Positions 1 through 9,380 of a stretch of 50,648 nt of DNA are shown here, in pieces (the first letter of the stretch is position 1; the number at the start of each line of letters is the position of its first letter). The notes under the pieces are model-generated. The model had not been told where the DNA came from, did not search any database, and saw nothing but the letters and a program-made list of their open reading frames with translations. Where the stretch lies: positions 1-50,648 of the forward strand of contig NZ_JAEMGS010000021.1 of assembly GCF_017309075.1 (NCBI RefSeq), in the 5' to 3' direction. The position numbers and the translations under genes are program-made. The DNA comes from Motiliproteus sp. SC1-56. GTDB lineage: Bacteria; Pseudomonadota; Gammaproteobacteria; Pseudomonadales; Balneatricaceae.

Positions 1-75
1 GAGAAACTTCTCTTTGCGTGTCTGGCGACTCTTGCTGGTGAACTCGCTGTCAGCGAAGGAGAGTTGGTGATCCAT
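1..75 (-). CDS. IS5-family transposase, N-terminal fragment (runs off window)
   Basis: The first 25 codons start at ATG 75-73 and read MDHQLSFADSEF followed by TSKSRQTRKEKFL. IS5 InsH begins [20 protein letters not shown], so the family call rests on a close N-terminal match. The protein would be a DDE transposase of about 325 residues that cuts and joins IS ends. The fragment is identical to the one at 50574-50648 on the other strand. Whether the full gene is intact cannot be seen from here. Confidence 0.85.
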   Translation of the reverse strand, partial: MDHQLSFADSEFTSKSRQTRKEKFL

Positions 76-138
76 GGATAGCCCTCAGCACATCAGAGCG
101 CGGATTGTCTCATGCCAAGGGACTTAATCGCATGCTCC
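1..138 (-). mobile_element. IS5-family element, terminal fragment (left window end)
   Basis: This is the exact reverse complement of 50511-50648. Read on the minus strand it begins GGAGCATGCGATTAAGTCCC, which resembles the IS5 terminus (GGAAGGTGCGAACAAGTCCC as I recall it), and runs into a transposase start at 75. The flank at 139-142 is CTAG, which fits the YTAR target that IS5 duplicates. Only the transposase-proximal end is inside the window; the rest of the element lies beyond base 1. Confidence 0.85.
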
Positions 139-1200
139 CTAGGCACCAATTCGTTTCAATTGGTACTCACCTGAGAGCACGCGCTGCCACCAACTCGCGT
201 TATCCAAATACCACTGAACCGTCTTGCGGATACCACTCTCAAAGGTCTCTTCTGGGCGCCAGCCCAGTTCACGTTCTATCTTACCGGCATCGATGGCATA
301 ACGTAGATCGTGCCCTGGACGATCTCTAACAAAGGTGATCAGGTCCCGGTAACGCTCAACACCCTGAGGTTTTTCTGGCGCCAACTCTTCAAGCAGATCA
401 CAGATAGTTTCAACCACTGACAGGTTAGTCTTCTCGTTGTGGCCACCGATGTTGTAGGTTTCCCCGACCTTACCTTCGGTCACCACCTTGACCAGCGCCC
501 GGGCATGATCCTCAACATAGAGCCAATCGCGGATCTGCTGACCATCACCATAAACAGGCAGCGGTTTACCGTGCAGGGCATTCAAGATCATATGGGGGAT
601 CAGTTTCTCAGGGAAATGATAGGGCCCATAGTTATTCGAACAGTTAGTTATCAGAACCGGTAAGCCGTAGGTGCGATACCACGCGCGAACCAAATGATCT
701 GAACTCGCCTTACTGGCAGAATAAGGCGAGCTGGGCGCGTAGGGAGTATTCTCGGTAAAGAGGTCATCAGTACTCTCTAGATCGCCGTAGACTTCATCCG
801 TGGAGATATGGTGAAAGCGGAAACCCAGTCTTCGTTCCGCGTCCAAACCTACCCAATACTCTTTGGCCGCCTGAAGCAGATTATAAGTACCGGTCACATT
901 TGTTTGGATAAAAGCTCCTGGGCCATCGATAGAACGATCCACATGAGACTCTGCCGCTAGGTGCATTACCAGATCAGGCTGATGTTGTGTAAAAACCGCC
1001 CTTACCGCCTCCAGATCGCAGATATCTACACACTCGAACGCATAGCGAGCATTTCGGTCCGCGCCGAGTATCGATTCAAGATTGCCAGCGTAAGTCAGAC
1101 TATCAAGATTCACAACTTGATGACCCGTGCGGCCTAATAGGTGCCGCACAACGGCGCTACCAATAAATCCAGCACCGCCGGTAACCAATATGTTCATCAT
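139..1200 (-). CDS. rmlB: dTDP-glucose 4,6-dehydratase
   Basis: Converts dTDP-glucose to dTDP-4-keto-6-deoxyglucose, the second step of dTDP-L-rhamnose synthesis, in the cytoplasm. Visible are the NAD-binding GGAGFIG near residue 9, the S-T-D-E catalytic stretch (STDEVYGD, about residue 133) and YSASK (about residue 160), and the length of 353 residues matches the family. I start it at ATG 1200-1198, which overlaps the upstream stop by one base (TGATG) and has AAGGA in front; a TTG one codon earlier is possible. The stop codon TAG lies inside the CTAG target of the IS5 copy, and since that target is duplicated native DNA the gene is intact to its last codon. Expected partners rmlA, rmlC and rmlD are not in the window; they may lie beyond the insertion or elsewhere. 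Confidence 0.95.
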   Translation of the reverse strand: MMNILVTGGAGFIGSAVVRHLLGRTGHQVVNLDSLTYAGNLESILGADRNARYAFECVDICDLEAVRAVFTQHQPDLVMHLAAESHVDRSIDGPGAFIQTNVTGTYNLLQAAKEYWVGLDAERRLGFRFHHISTDEVYGDLESTDDLFTENTPYAPSSPYSASKASSDHLVRAWYRTYGLPVLITNCSNNYGPYHFPEKLIPHMILNALHGKPLPVYGDGQQIRDWLYVEDHARALVKVVTEGKVGETYNIGGHNEKTNLSVVETICDLLEELAPEKPQGVERYRDLITFVRDRPGHDLRYAIDAGKIERELGWRPEETFESGIRKTVQWYLDNASWWQRVLSGEYQLKRIGA

Positions 1201-2312
1201 CAATCCTTAGGCAACCACTTGAACAGCAGCGATTCGTACTGATCGAGTATGTTGCTCCACTGAAAATTCTGTTGAAAATTTGTCCGCGATTTCTGTCGCA
1301 GCGAATCAACCCATTCATCATCTACAAACAGCCGATCAAACAACGCAGAGGCGGTGTCGATGCAGTCAAAGTAAGCAGCGCCGTCTTTAGCTACCCAGCG
1401 GTTAAAGGGGTTATCATGAGCAAGCACTGCGTTACCCGCGCCAAGCGCCTCAACCAATGAAGGATTGGTACCGCCCACCTGATGGCCATGGACATACGCC
1501 CGAGCATAAAGCCTTAGCGCGCTGACTTTATCAGCATCATAAATAGCTCCAGGAAAAATAACCTCATCACTCGCGGCATCCATAACCGCCCTATGATAAC
1601 TATTATTATTTGGATCATAATTGCCCAACACCACCAATTTTGCGTTCCTTTGTTTACACGCAAACGCCTTAACCGCTTCGAGGATGGAATTCTCTGGCTC
1701 GGCTCGCGCAATAAGAACGGCGTAGCGATTGGCCTCCAAGCGCAAGTCTTCAATAACTGCGGGGCTTGCCTGTGTGATTTCACGGGCCCCATAAGGAATC
1801 ATGGTAATTTTCTGGCGAGATACCCGTGTTGCCAAATGGTCTTCTATACGCGGATGGTCTGCCACTAAGTGGTTCCCAAACCAACATCCAAAGCGCTCGT
1901 TAAGCCAAAACCAAACCTTTGCAGCTGTTCCCCATTTCCTTCGCTTCCACTCTATACCATCCATATTGATTATATTCTTCTTATTCTTAGCTCTTAGAAT
2001 AATATTAAACATCGCGGTGTTATAACCTAAGGTAAGAAACACACCGGAATTTGACAGAGAGTGAACGACGGACTGCCAATCAAAAAAAACAGTCCCTAAG
2101 GGACCTGAATCATTCACATAGATATGAATTCTTTTTATACCATTCCATTCCGTCTCATATGTAGCACCAACGCCTTGTTCTTGGCAATAAACAGTGACTT
2201 TCCAGCCACGATTAACAAGAAATAAACACAAATACTCCGCAAATGTTTCAAACCCGCCATGCTGGGCCGGCAAACCTCTAATTCCAAGCAATACTAGATG
2301 TTTATTAATCAA
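1200..2312 (-). CDS. GT4 glycosyltransferase with DUF1972 N-terminus (possible rhamnosyltransferase)
   Basis: A 370-residue cytoplasmic GT-B glycosyltransferase that should add one sugar to the lipid-linked polysaccharide repeat. The N-terminus [19 protein letters not shown] is the DUF1972 signature seen in WchF/Cps2T-like rhamnosyltransferases, and the C-terminal half carries [14 protein letters not shown], the usual GT4 donor-sugar loop. The start is a TTG at 2312-2310 that overlaps the stop of the gene before it; GGAG lies upstream and no better ATG is in frame. Its neighbour rmlB makes a dTDP-rhamnose intermediate, so rhamnose is a natural guess for the donor, but that is inference from context and family only. 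Confidence 0.8.
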   Translation of the reverse strand: MINKHLVLLGIRGLPAQHGGFETFAEYLCLFLVNRGWKVTVYCQEQGVGATYETEWNGIKRIHIYVNDSGPLGTVFFDWQSVVHSLSNSGVFLTLGYNTAMFNIILRAKNKKNIINMDGIEWKRRKWGTAAKVWFWLNERFGCWFGNHLVADHPRIEDHLATRVSRQKITMIPYGAREITQASPAVIEDLRLEANRYAVLIARAEPENSILEAVKAFACKQRNAKLVVLGNYDPNNNSYHRAVMDAASDEVIFPGAIYDADKVSALRLYARAYVHGHQVGGTNPSLVEALGAGNAVLAHDNPFNRWVAKDGAAYFDCIDTASALFDRLFVDDEWVDSLRQKSRTNFQQNFQWSNILDQYESLLFKWLPKD

Positions 2313-3478
2313 CTTACACCAACTCCGATGGCTTCAGACAATTTACAAATAAAAGAATCAACAGAGAACTTCTCTTGGAATCTAGATTTCGCGTTGTCCC
2401 CCAATTTGTTTCTGAAAGATGCATTTGCGCAAACTTGGTAAATAGCATCCGCCATCATCTCTTTATCACACGGAGGGACGATAATTCCAGAGTAATTATT
2501 TTCTATCATTTCACAAATTCCACCATGCCCATATCCTATTACCGGAGTTCCCTGCTGCATAGATTCAAGAACAATAGTCGGCAAAGGGTCTGGCTGAACT
2601 GACCCCATAATACTGACATCTGAGACAGAGAAAAGAGCGGCTGCGTCACGCCTGAAACCAAAAAAGTTAATACAAGAAGATATATTTAGACAATCAGCTT
2701 TTTGTTTCAATTCCTCCCATATACTTTCATACCCTGGGAACACATCCCCATAAAAAGCCACCTTGAATTTTAATCCATAGCGATCTTTAAGAATTTTAAC
2801 CACATCTAAAAACTCCAACTGACCTTTCCAAAAGTGAAGCCTAGCGACGTACGCGATTAAAAATCCATCGTTGTTAACAAACGCATCTTCTATTGATGAC
2901 AAAGTAAGCCTCCTGTCCATTTCACAAACATCAGAATCAGGCAGCCCGTTGTTAACAACAATGGCTTTACTCTTACCGAAAAATGACATATCTATAAAAT
3001 TATTTCTAACGGAATCAGAGACACAAACTACGATGTCAGATAGAGCCCCAGAAAAACTATAGAGCAAGCTGCAAATAAATTTCGGAGATTGCTGAATTTC
3101 ATGCAAATGGTGAACAACAGTAACTTTTTTCCCAATTGATGCAATAAGCGGAGAAATAACAGCCAAGGTGTTAACGTAAACAATATCTGGAGCGTAACTT
3201 GAAATCAAACTCCTAACCAGGATTACGCTTTTCCACAAATAAAACAAAAAAGCAAACAATGACTTTAGTGAGTTAACATTAACTCTTCTAACCACAGCCA
3301 ACTGACTAACACAAACATCTTCTACACCTAGCTCATTAAGCTTGCCAATCAAAGGACCAGATGAATCAAGAATAACCTTAACCTGATTGTTTTTGGCTAA
3401 GTTACTAGCAACCAATGCTAGTATTTTATCGGACCCGTATTCATCTGCACCTTGATGAAAAAAAATAATTTTACTCAT
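2309..3478 (-). CDS. GT4 family glycosyltransferase
   Basis: A 389-residue GT-B fold glycosyltransferase of the GT4 type. The N-terminus (FFHQGADEYGSDK) is an acceptor-side Rossmann loop, and the C-terminal half has the family loop DPLPTIVLESMQQGTPVIG, in which the first acid of the usual E-x7-E pair is Asp. It probably transfers a sugar during assembly of the repeat unit on the inner face of the membrane. The ATG at 3478 is 6 bases past the previous stop, and the 3' end overlaps the next gene, which points to one transcript. The DNA here is clearly poorer in G+C than the rest of the window. Donor and acceptor cannot be read from the sequence. Confidence 0.8.
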   Translation of the reverse strand: MSKIIFFHQGADEYGSDKILALVASNLAKNNQVKVILDSSGPLIGKLNELGVEDVCVSQLAVVRRVNVNSLKSLFAFLFYLWKSVILVRSLISSYAPDIVYVNTLAVISPLIASIGKKVTVVHHLHEIQQSPKFICSLLYSFSGALSDIVVCVSDSVRNNFIDMSFFGKSKAIVVNNGLPDSDVCEMDRRLTLSSIEDAFVNNDGFLIAYVARLHFWKGQLEFLDVVKILKDRYGLKFKVAFYGDVFPGYESIWEELKQKADCLNISSCINFFGFRRDAAALFSVSDVSIMGSVQPDPLPTIVLESMQQGTPVIGYGHGGICEMIENNYSGIIVPPCDKEMMADAIYQVCANASFRNKLGDNAKSRFQEKFSVDSFICKLSEAIGVGVS

Positions 3479-3484
3479 ACAAAT

Positions 3485-4165
3485 TTAGACCAATTCTTTT
3501 ATTATTTTTGCCGGAACACCACCGACAATCACATTACAAGGAACATCCTTCACGACTACTGATCCAGCCGCAACAATTGAGTTACATCCTATTTCAACAC
3601 CATCAAGGATTACAGAACGAGTACCAATCCATACGTTATCATTTATTACAATCCCTTTATTATTTACGCCCTGATCTTTAAACGGAACCGAAAGGTCAGA
3701 ATAGATATGATTCTCTGCTATGATTGATATATTAGGCCCCATCATAACATTATCACCTACCACAACCTTCCCAGAGCAACCAATATAAGACCCTGCGCCA
3801 ATAGATGAATTATTTCCTACAACCAACCCCCAACCAACATTACCACCCCAGTAGCCGCTAGGCCTTATTTTTGCCCCAGAACAAATCGTTACGTTATCAC
3901 CAAAAATCAATCCTTTTCTACTAACTGAGTGAATTACTACATTATCCTCAACCTTGCACATTTTACCAAATGATATGAGGCGCTTGGGGCCTATAAAAAC
4001 ACACCCCCTCCCTACTGAAAGAAAGCCTTCAGATGAAGTATGTAGCACCTTACAGCACAACCCTCTTATAATAGTGGTTAGCGCATAAAACCATACAAAA
4101 CGATTAAATTTATTGCTATCGCGATATCCGATTCTTCTAAAACAACCAACAAGATACTCAATCAT
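3485..4165 (-). CDS. Left-handed beta-helix O-acetyltransferase (hexapeptide repeat)
   Basis: 226 residues. From about residue 65 to the end the protein is built of hexapeptide repeats (for example [14 protein letters not shown] and [10 protein letters not shown]-type ends: [13 protein letters not shown]), the fold of the maltose/galactoside/CapG acetyltransferases. The catalytic His is likely in AENHIYSD (about residue 152), and the family's closing motif [10 protein letters not shown] follows. It would use acetyl-CoA to O-acetylate a sugar of the polysaccharide repeat or a nucleotide sugar. It lies between the polymerase and glycosyltransferase genes on the same strand, with short gaps, so surface polysaccharide decoration is the natural role. 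The acceptor is unknown. Confidence 0.8.
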   Translation of the reverse strand: MIEYLVGCFRRIGYRDSNKFNRFVWFYALTTIIRGLCCKVLHTSSEGFLSVGRGCVFIGPKRLISFGKMCKVEDNVVIHSVSRKGLIFGDNVTICSGAKIRPSGYWGGNVGWGLVVGNNSSIGAGSYIGCSGKVVVGDNVMMGPNISIIAENHIYSDLSVPFKDQGVNNKGIVINDNVWIGTRSVILDGVEIGCNSIVAAGSVVVKDVPCNVIVGGVPAKIIKELV

Positions 4166-4174
4166 AGCCCCCCC

Positions 4175-5281
4175 TTATAAAACACCATTCATATATGTCT
4201 TATACACAAACCAATTTGGAAATTGGATGTAGAATGTTTTCAACGAAAACATCAAAAAGGCAGTCACGCCTAAAACTACCGAGAACCTATCAACCTTAAA
4301 CCAAACAAAAAACAACTTTACACAAATAACAACAACAAAGAAGAAAAATATATAAAAAACTCGATCTGCAACCATTTGATCAAAAGAAAACAAGAACAGC
4401 GATAAAAAACCAATAATTAAAACTCTTACACAGATATCAATAACTGGGTCACCGGAAAACCCGTTCTTCCCCCCCCTATACTTATACCAACACGCAGCAA
4501 AAAAGGCGCACAGAGTTAATACATACTGAATTTTGAAAGAGAAAGGTGTTGAGTATTCCCAAGAGGTGTAACGATAAAGCTTGTCAAATGCAAAATGATA
4601 TGGGGCTAGAATAGAAGAAAGGTTTACTATTGGATTGTAAACCCAGAACACAACACAGCAACACAACGCAGCGACCGACAGCCGACCAATACGGACCTTT
4701 CTAAACAAAACTCTATCGACAAAACAAACCAAAAGAATTGCCGAAGCAGCATGAAAGAGTGAAGCCAAGAACAAAAACACAAAAGATGTCTTTAGGTTGC
4801 CTCGATATAAACTACTGATATACAAGAGACCAAAGGAGATAGACAGCCCTTGCCTTAATATATTCATATGCAAGTTATAATACAAAAACGTTATTGAAAA
4901 TACGGAGTAGAACACCAAATACAAACGCTTATCAAAGCTTCTAAAAAAAATAATGATGTTGGCATTCATAATGACGTAACAAACAATAAAAAAAATAATT
5001 TGATCTTCAGTAAAAAGCCGAACAAAATATATAAGACCTTTAAAAAGAGGATCTATATCGAGTGGATAATAATCAAAATCCAAAGTTGAGAATATTTTCC
5101 CATAAGTTATAGTATCAATTCCTAAGGAATTATCTCTCAAACCAATAAAAACAACATACGCAAAAACAAAAATCAGGTTAAGAAGCTCTATTTCTTTTCT
5201 CCCGTACGCGGAAGCAACACCTAAAAACAGTAAAATAAGAGTTATAAAAAATGAACATAAAATGTATAAATCATGGCTCAT
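4175..5281 (-). CDS. EpsG-family polysaccharide polymerase (Wzy-like)
   Basis: An integral membrane protein of about 368 residues with roughly ten hydrophobic segments. Two EpsG hallmarks are present: an R...G-D-T-x-x-Y stretch (GLRDNSLGIDTITYGKIF) and N-x-x-R-Q (MNILRQGLSISF). The family polymerises lipid-linked repeat units in the periplasm. I start it at the ATG at 5281 (MSHDLYIL) because it opens directly into the first membrane helix; ATG 5287 and a GTG at 5308 are alternatives, and all overlap the end of the sulfotransferase gene. The G+C content is very low (18 of 60 bases at 4921-4980), typical of O-antigen/capsule polymerase genes acquired by transfer. Confidence 0.8.
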   Translation of the reverse strand: MSHDLYILCSFFITLILLFLGVASAYGRKEIELLNLIFVFAYVVFIGLRDNSLGIDTITYGKIFSTLDFDYYPLDIDPLFKGLIYFVRLFTEDQIIFFIVCYVIMNANIIIFFRSFDKRLYLVFYSVFSITFLYYNLHMNILRQGLSISFGLLYISSLYRGNLKTSFVFLFLASLFHAASAILLVCFVDRVLFRKVRIGRLSVAALCCCVVFWVYNPIVNLSSILAPYHFAFDKLYRYTSWEYSTPFSFKIQYVLTLCAFFAACWYKYRGGKNGFSGDPVIDICVRVLIIGFLSLFLFSFDQMVADRVFYIFFFFVVVICVKLFFVWFKVDRFSVVLGVTAFLMFSLKTFYIQFPNWFVYKTYMNGVL

Positions 5282-5984
5282 AGCCATACCCGAAATAACT
5301 AAAATCACTTTTATAGATCGAGAAGATTTTAGCCTTCATCTCATCTGTAAAAAACACTTCGTTTTTTTCCAATGACTTGGTTATGTTATGACTTCCGAGC
5401 TCTCCTCCAAACCCAATACTCTCAACCACCTCCTTATACGACTCATCGATATTTTCATATTTTTTTACAATGACCTTTACATTGTCAAATTCTCCCACAC
5501 CATCAATATAATCAACTTGTGGTTTGAAATGCATATAATCCATGATTGCCTTATTACCCAACCCTGACATCACGAAACTCTCAAAAGAATCGAAGTCGCG
5601 TAGATATTTCTTTGCAAACATAGCATCGACAGAGTTCATCCCTCCGCTCTTCAGAAAAAAATAGGCAGAAGCTAGTCGAGTGTATGGATTTCTAGCGAAG
5701 CAAATAACCGTTATATTTTTATTTTTCTCACCTACAGCCTTATATATACATTTTAACGTTGGATGACCTATCAACTTAACATTTTCGCCATACAAACTTT
5801 TTATAATCGATACACCAGCAGCTTTAGGTATATGAACAAAAATAGTTTTTGTATCTATAAAACGTCTCAGCACGCTATTTTTTTTAAATCTCATCGCGTA
5901 ACAAGAAAAGAACATTCTCCATAGAAATGGAATCTTGGTATAATAAAAAAACCTAAGCCTACTCAAAAAACACTTGAACAACAT
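5271..5984 (-). CDS. PAPS-dependent sulfotransferase (Sulfotransfer_2 type), probably acting on polysaccharide
   Basis: 237 residues. The 5'-phosphosulfate loop is FVHIPKAAGVSI (residues 49-60) and the 3'-phosphate loop is CFARNPYTRLASAYFF (residues 95-110, with Arg98 and Ser107), the two PAPS-binding signatures of carbohydrate sulfotransferases. It would move sulfate from PAPS to a hydroxyl of the polysaccharide and release PAP. It is directly downstream of cysD (26-base gap) on the same strand, so donor synthesis and use are in one unit. The G+C content is low like the polymerase gene, unlike the cys genes. The 3' end overlaps the polymerase start region. Family assignment is firm; the acceptor is inferred from the neighbours. 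Confidence 0.85.
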   Translation of the reverse strand: MLFKCFLSRLRFFYYTKIPFLWRMFFSCYAMRFKKNSVLRRFIDTKTIFVHIPKAAGVSIIKSLYGENVKLIGHPTLKCIYKAVGEKNKNITVICFARNPYTRLASAYFFLKSGGMNSVDAMFAKKYLRDFDSFESFVMSGLGNKAIMDYMHFKPQVDYIDGVGEFDNVKVIVKKYENIDESYKEVVESIGFGGELGSHNITKSLEKNEVFFTDEMKAKIFSIYKSDFSYFGYGYEP

Positions 5985-6010
5985 ATAAAACCACCAATAC
6001 TTATTAAAAA

Positions 6011-6916
6011 CTAAAAATATCCTTCCTGCTTTTTCTTCTCCATCGAAGCCGCTTGGTCATGATCAATAACCCTTCCCTGACGCTCGCTGGTCTTCGTCAG
6101 CAGCATTTCCTGAATAATTTCGGGTAACGTCATTGCAGCCGATTCAACAGCCCCAGTCAGCGGATAGCAGCCCAGAGTTCGGAATCGCACCGACTTTATT
6201 TCAGGCTGCTCACCGCCTTTCAGAGGCATACGCTCATCATCAACCATGATCAACGTACCATCCCGCTCAACCACCGGGCGCTCTGCTGCAAAGTACAAAG
6301 GAACAATTGGAATATTTTCCAAATGGATGTACTGCCAGATATCCAACTCAGTCCAGTTACTCAGAGGAAATACCCGAATACTTTCGCCCTTGTTTACCTT
6401 TCCGTTGTAAAGCTTACATAGCTCCGGCCGTTGGTTTTTTGGATCCCACCGATGGTTTTCATCGCGGAAGGAATAAACACGCTCCTTGGCACGTGATTTC
6501 TCTTCATCCCGACGCGCACCACCAAAGGCGGCATCGAAGCCATATTTATCCAATGCCTGCTTCAGCGCCTGAGTTTTCATCACATCGGTATGCTTGGCGC
6601 TTCCGTGGGTGAAGGGCCCGATCCCCTGTTTAACGCCCTCTTCGTTGATGTGGACAATCAGCTCCATTCCGACCTCTTTGGCCATCCGATCCCGAAATGT
6701 GATCATCTCCTTGAACTTCCAGGTGGTATCGACATGCATCAGCGGGAACGGTGGCTTACCCGGCAAAAAAGCCTTACGAGCCAGATGCAGCATCACCGCC
6801 GAGTCTTTACCGACCGAGTAGAGCATCACCGGATTCTCAAATTCGGCCGCCACTTCACGGATGATATGAATCGACTCGGTTTCCAGTTGTTTCAGGTGGG
6901 TCAAACGTTCAGACAT
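6011..6916 (-). CDS. cysD: Sulfate adenylyltransferase subunit 2
   Basis: The catalytic subunit of ATP sulfurylase; with CysN it makes APS from sulfate and ATP in the cytoplasm. The PP-loop SVGKDS is at residues 34-39, followed by [19 protein letters not shown] and the C-terminal [12 protein letters not shown] typical of CysD. At 301 residues it is full length (E. coli 302). Transcription order here is cysC, DHH gene, cysN, cysD, which differs from the usual cysD-cysN-cysC; cysN is upstream with a 44-base gap. The downstream neighbour is a sulfotransferase, so in this locus APS feeds PAPS for sulfation, though the same enzyme may also serve cysteine synthesis. Confidence 0.97.
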   Translation of the reverse strand: MSERLTHLKQLETESIHIIREVAAEFENPVMLYSVGKDSAVMLHLARKAFLPGKPPFPLMHVDTTWKFKEMITFRDRMAKEVGMELIVHINEEGVKQGIGPFTHGSAKHTDVMKTQALKQALDKYGFDAAFGGARRDEEKSRAKERVYSFRDENHRWDPKNQRPELCKLYNGKVNKGESIRVFPLSNWTELDIWQYIHLENIPIVPLYFAAERPVVERDGTLIMVDDERMPLKGGEQPEIKSVRFRTLGCYPLTGAVESAAMTLPEIIQEMLLTKTSERQGRVIDHDQAASMEKKKQEGYF

Positions 6917-6960
6917 AACTTATTGGCTCTTCACTATTCTCTGGTGACTCGTGTCGCTGA

Positions 6961-8367
6961 TCAGATCTCTTTACAGCACCATTCGGGGAAGTGCTCACGC
7001 ACATAGGCATTCAGTGCTCGCTCGGCCTCGGTATAATGTCGCCCTGCGTGCATGATTTCTTCGTCCGTTTTACCACGCAGCAAACCGGCTCCGACTGTTA
7101 CGTTAGTCATGCGATCAATCACGATTAAACAACCGGTCTCACGCAGCGATGTGTAGGGATCAAAGATCAGCGCATCGTTAACGTTCAATACTCCACAACC
7201 GATCTCATTCAGCTCCAGCTGCTCGGACTGCATCTGCTCTAGCGTATTGACGTCAGTCTTGTAGCCCAACTTCTCAATGCGACCGGGTGTTACCAGAGTA
7301 CCGCACTTGATCAGGTACTCTTTTCCTGGCACCAAAGGCTCGTCGGCCATCCAAACAAATTCCACCTCAACCCGCTTGGCGAGCAAAGGGTGTTCAGCCG
7401 CCACGATCATGTCGCCACGGGAGATATCAACTTCTTCTTCAGTGGTGAACATTACCGCTTGCTGGGTAGTCACCCGATCGACCTGATCTCCGGCCAGATA
7501 AAGCCCTTTGATTCTGGTTTTCTTACCGCTGGGCAGTACGGTAATCTCCTGCCCGGTCTTTAAACTGCCAGCTTCCAGCGTGCCGGCAAAGCCCCGGAAA
7601 TCCAGATTCGGGCGCACCACGATCTGCACCGGCAGACGGGTAAACGCTTGTGGAAAGTCCGCATCGACATCGACCGCTTCCAGCCATTCAGTCAGGGTGG
7701 GGCCGTCGTACCACATCATCGCCTCACTGCGATTAACGACCATATCGCCCTTGAGCGCCGACATCGGAATAAATTCCATCGACTCGATCCCCAGCTGCTT
7801 GGCAAAGGCTCGGTACTCTTCGCAGATCTCTTGGTAACGTTTCTGCCGATACTCGACCAAGTCCATCTTGTTGATCGCCACCACCAGGTGACGAATTCCC
7901 AGCAGGTTACAGATATAGGAATGGCGACGGGTCTGCGTCTGTACGCCGTAACGGGCATCGATCAGGATCACTGCCGCCTGCGCCGTCGATGCGCCGGTGG
8001 CCATATTGCGGGTGTACTGCTCATGACCCGGGGTATCGGCGATGATGAACTTGCGCTTGTCGGTGGAGAAAAACCGGTAGGCGACATCGATGGTGATCCC
8101 CTGCTCACGCTCGGAGGCCAGGCCATCGACCAGCAGCGCCAGATCCAGTTCCCCCTCGCCGGCCTTACCCATGGTCTTGCTTTCCTGGGTAATCGCCGCC
8201 AGTTGATCTTCGAAGATCATCTTGGAGTCATGCAGCAACCGGCCGATCAGGGTCGACTTGCCGTCATCGACGCTGCCGCAGGTAATAAAGCGCAGAAGCC
8301 CCTTGTGTTCATGCTGATGGAGATAGGCTTCGATATCGTTACTGATCAAATCCGATGCGTGTGCCAC
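6961..8367 (-). CDS. cysN: Sulfate adenylyltransferase subunit 1 (GTPase)
   Basis: The regulatory GTPase of ATP sulfurylase, coupling GTP hydrolysis to APS formation. The EF-Tu-like G motifs are CGSVDDGKST (30-39), DTPGHEQY (111-118) and NKMD (166-169). At 468 residues it ends after the beta-barrel domains (EHFPEWCC), so it has no fused APS kinase; that activity is the separate cysC. The start is GTG at 8367 with AAGGA seven bases upstream; no in-frame ATG gives a better N-terminus. It lies 41 bases after the DHH phosphoesterase gene on the same strand and 44 bases before cysD. Confidence 0.96.
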   Translation of the reverse strand: MAHASDLISNDIEAYLHQHEHKGLLRFITCGSVDDGKSTLIGRLLHDSKMIFEDQLAAITQESKTMGKAGEGELDLALLVDGLASEREQGITIDVAYRFFSTDKRKFIIADTPGHEQYTRNMATGASTAQAAVILIDARYGVQTQTRRHSYICNLLGIRHLVVAINKMDLVEYRQKRYQEICEEYRAFAKQLGIESMEFIPMSALKGDMVVNRSEAMMWYDGPTLTEWLEAVDVDADFPQAFTRLPVQIVVRPNLDFRGFAGTLEAGSLKTGQEITVLPSGKKTRIKGLYLAGDQVDRVTTQQAVMFTTEEEVDISRGDMIVAAEHPLLAKRVEVEFVWMADEPLVPGKEYLIKCGTLVTPGRIEKLGYKTDVNTLEQMQSEQLELNEIGCGVLNVNDALIFDPYTSLRETGCLIVIDRMTNVTVGAGLLRGKTDEEIMHAGRHYTEAERALNAYVREHFPEWCCKEI

Positions 8368-8408
8368 TACTGATTCCTTCGGTGTAATACTTCAAGCAAA
8401 AAATACGA

Positions 8409-9377
8409 TTAACGGGCCGACCACTGTTGGCGCATGCTGTCGACTAGCCGCTCAAATTCTGCCTTGGGCAATTTGTTGATACCCGCCGCCGCTTTACGCC
8501 CGCCTCCGGTTTCAAACTGACGTGCCACTTCATCGGCCCCGGAGCGGTTACTCAACGGTGCGCGCAGACTGACCAGATAGTGTTCAGCATCGATCTCGGT
8601 CAGCACCGCACAGGCGCTATCAGGGCGTGCATTGGCCAGTTCATTGCCCAGTACACCGCTGACTCGGCGCGCCCAGGGCTCATTGGGCAGGGCGATGCAA
8701 TAGAGTCCTGATTCATCAACCAATGCCGGCGCATTCAGGCCCTTGGCCATATCGGCCTCATAGCCCTGGTGCAGTCGAGTCCAACAGGCGCCTTGCTCTT
8801 GGACTAGTTGCAGTGGATCTTCGTAGCCCTTCAACTGTTCAAACAGCTCGGCAGGATGGAACAGCAGATCCTCGATAGAGGCACCGTAACCGTTGTAGTT
8901 AAGACAGATGCCCAGCTGTTTCAGCGAACCGGTTTGCTCCTTTGAAAGTCCGGATTCTGCAGCCAGTTGATCCGCTACCGCGATCAGGTTATCGCCATAA
9001 GCGGCGGTAATGGCCCAGTTGCGGTAACGCCCATTCAATTGCTGATCGACCAGCAGACTGGTGCAGGTGAGCGGATCGGTATCGATGTGAGCTTTAAACT
9101 TCGGATGATCGGGCAGTTGCTCACCTGGAAAGTGGTGGTCGATGTAGCTGATTTCAGAGCCCGCCGCCAGCAACGCATCAACGGCATCACGATTCTTATC
9201 CAGACTGACATCCAACACAGTGACGGATGCGGGTTCATCGGCCGGCACTTGCTTCACCAGGGCGATATCACGTTTCACCCCGGTGATCAGCGTCGATTCA
9301 CGCGGTTCGACCAACCGCAGTTGGATCAGCGCACAGAGACCATCGGCATCGCCATTAAACAGATCGTAATGACGCAT
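8409..9377 (-). CDS. DHH/DHHA1-type phosphoesterase, candidate PAP phosphatase
   Basis: 322 residues. The four DHH metal motifs are visible: NGDADG (Asp10, Asp12), LDVSLDKN (Asp56), DHH (80-82) and YGDN (Asp129), with a C-terminal DHHA1-like GGGRKAAAG in which the usual GGGH His is Arg. The superfamily includes NrnA, which degrades nano-RNA and dephosphorylates pAp to AMP. This gene lies between cysN and cysC, 3 bases after the cysC stop and 41 bases before cysN. CysC and the sulfotransferase of this operon make and use PAPS, releasing PAP, which inhibits sulfotransferases and exoribonucleases. A PAP-clearing role is therefore likely but inferred. A paralogue of the same length is at 13999-14967. 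It is not an obvious CysQ, which is an inositol-phosphatase fold. Confidence 0.7.
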   Translation of the reverse strand: MRHYDLFNGDADGLCALIQLRLVEPRESTLITGVKRDIALVKQVPADEPASVTVLDVSLDKNRDAVDALLAAGSEISYIDHHFPGEQLPDHPKFKAHIDTDPLTCTSLLVDQQLNGRYRNWAITAAYGDNLIAVADQLAAESGLSKEQTGSLKQLGICLNYNGYGASIEDLLFHPAELFEQLKGYEDPLQLVQEQGACWTRLHQGYEADMAKGLNAPALVDESGLYCIALPNEPWARRVSGVLGNELANARPDSACAVLTEIDAEHYLVSLRAPLSNRSGADEVARQFETGGGRKAAAGINKLPKAEFERLVDSMRQQWSAR

Positions 9378-9380
9378 GAC

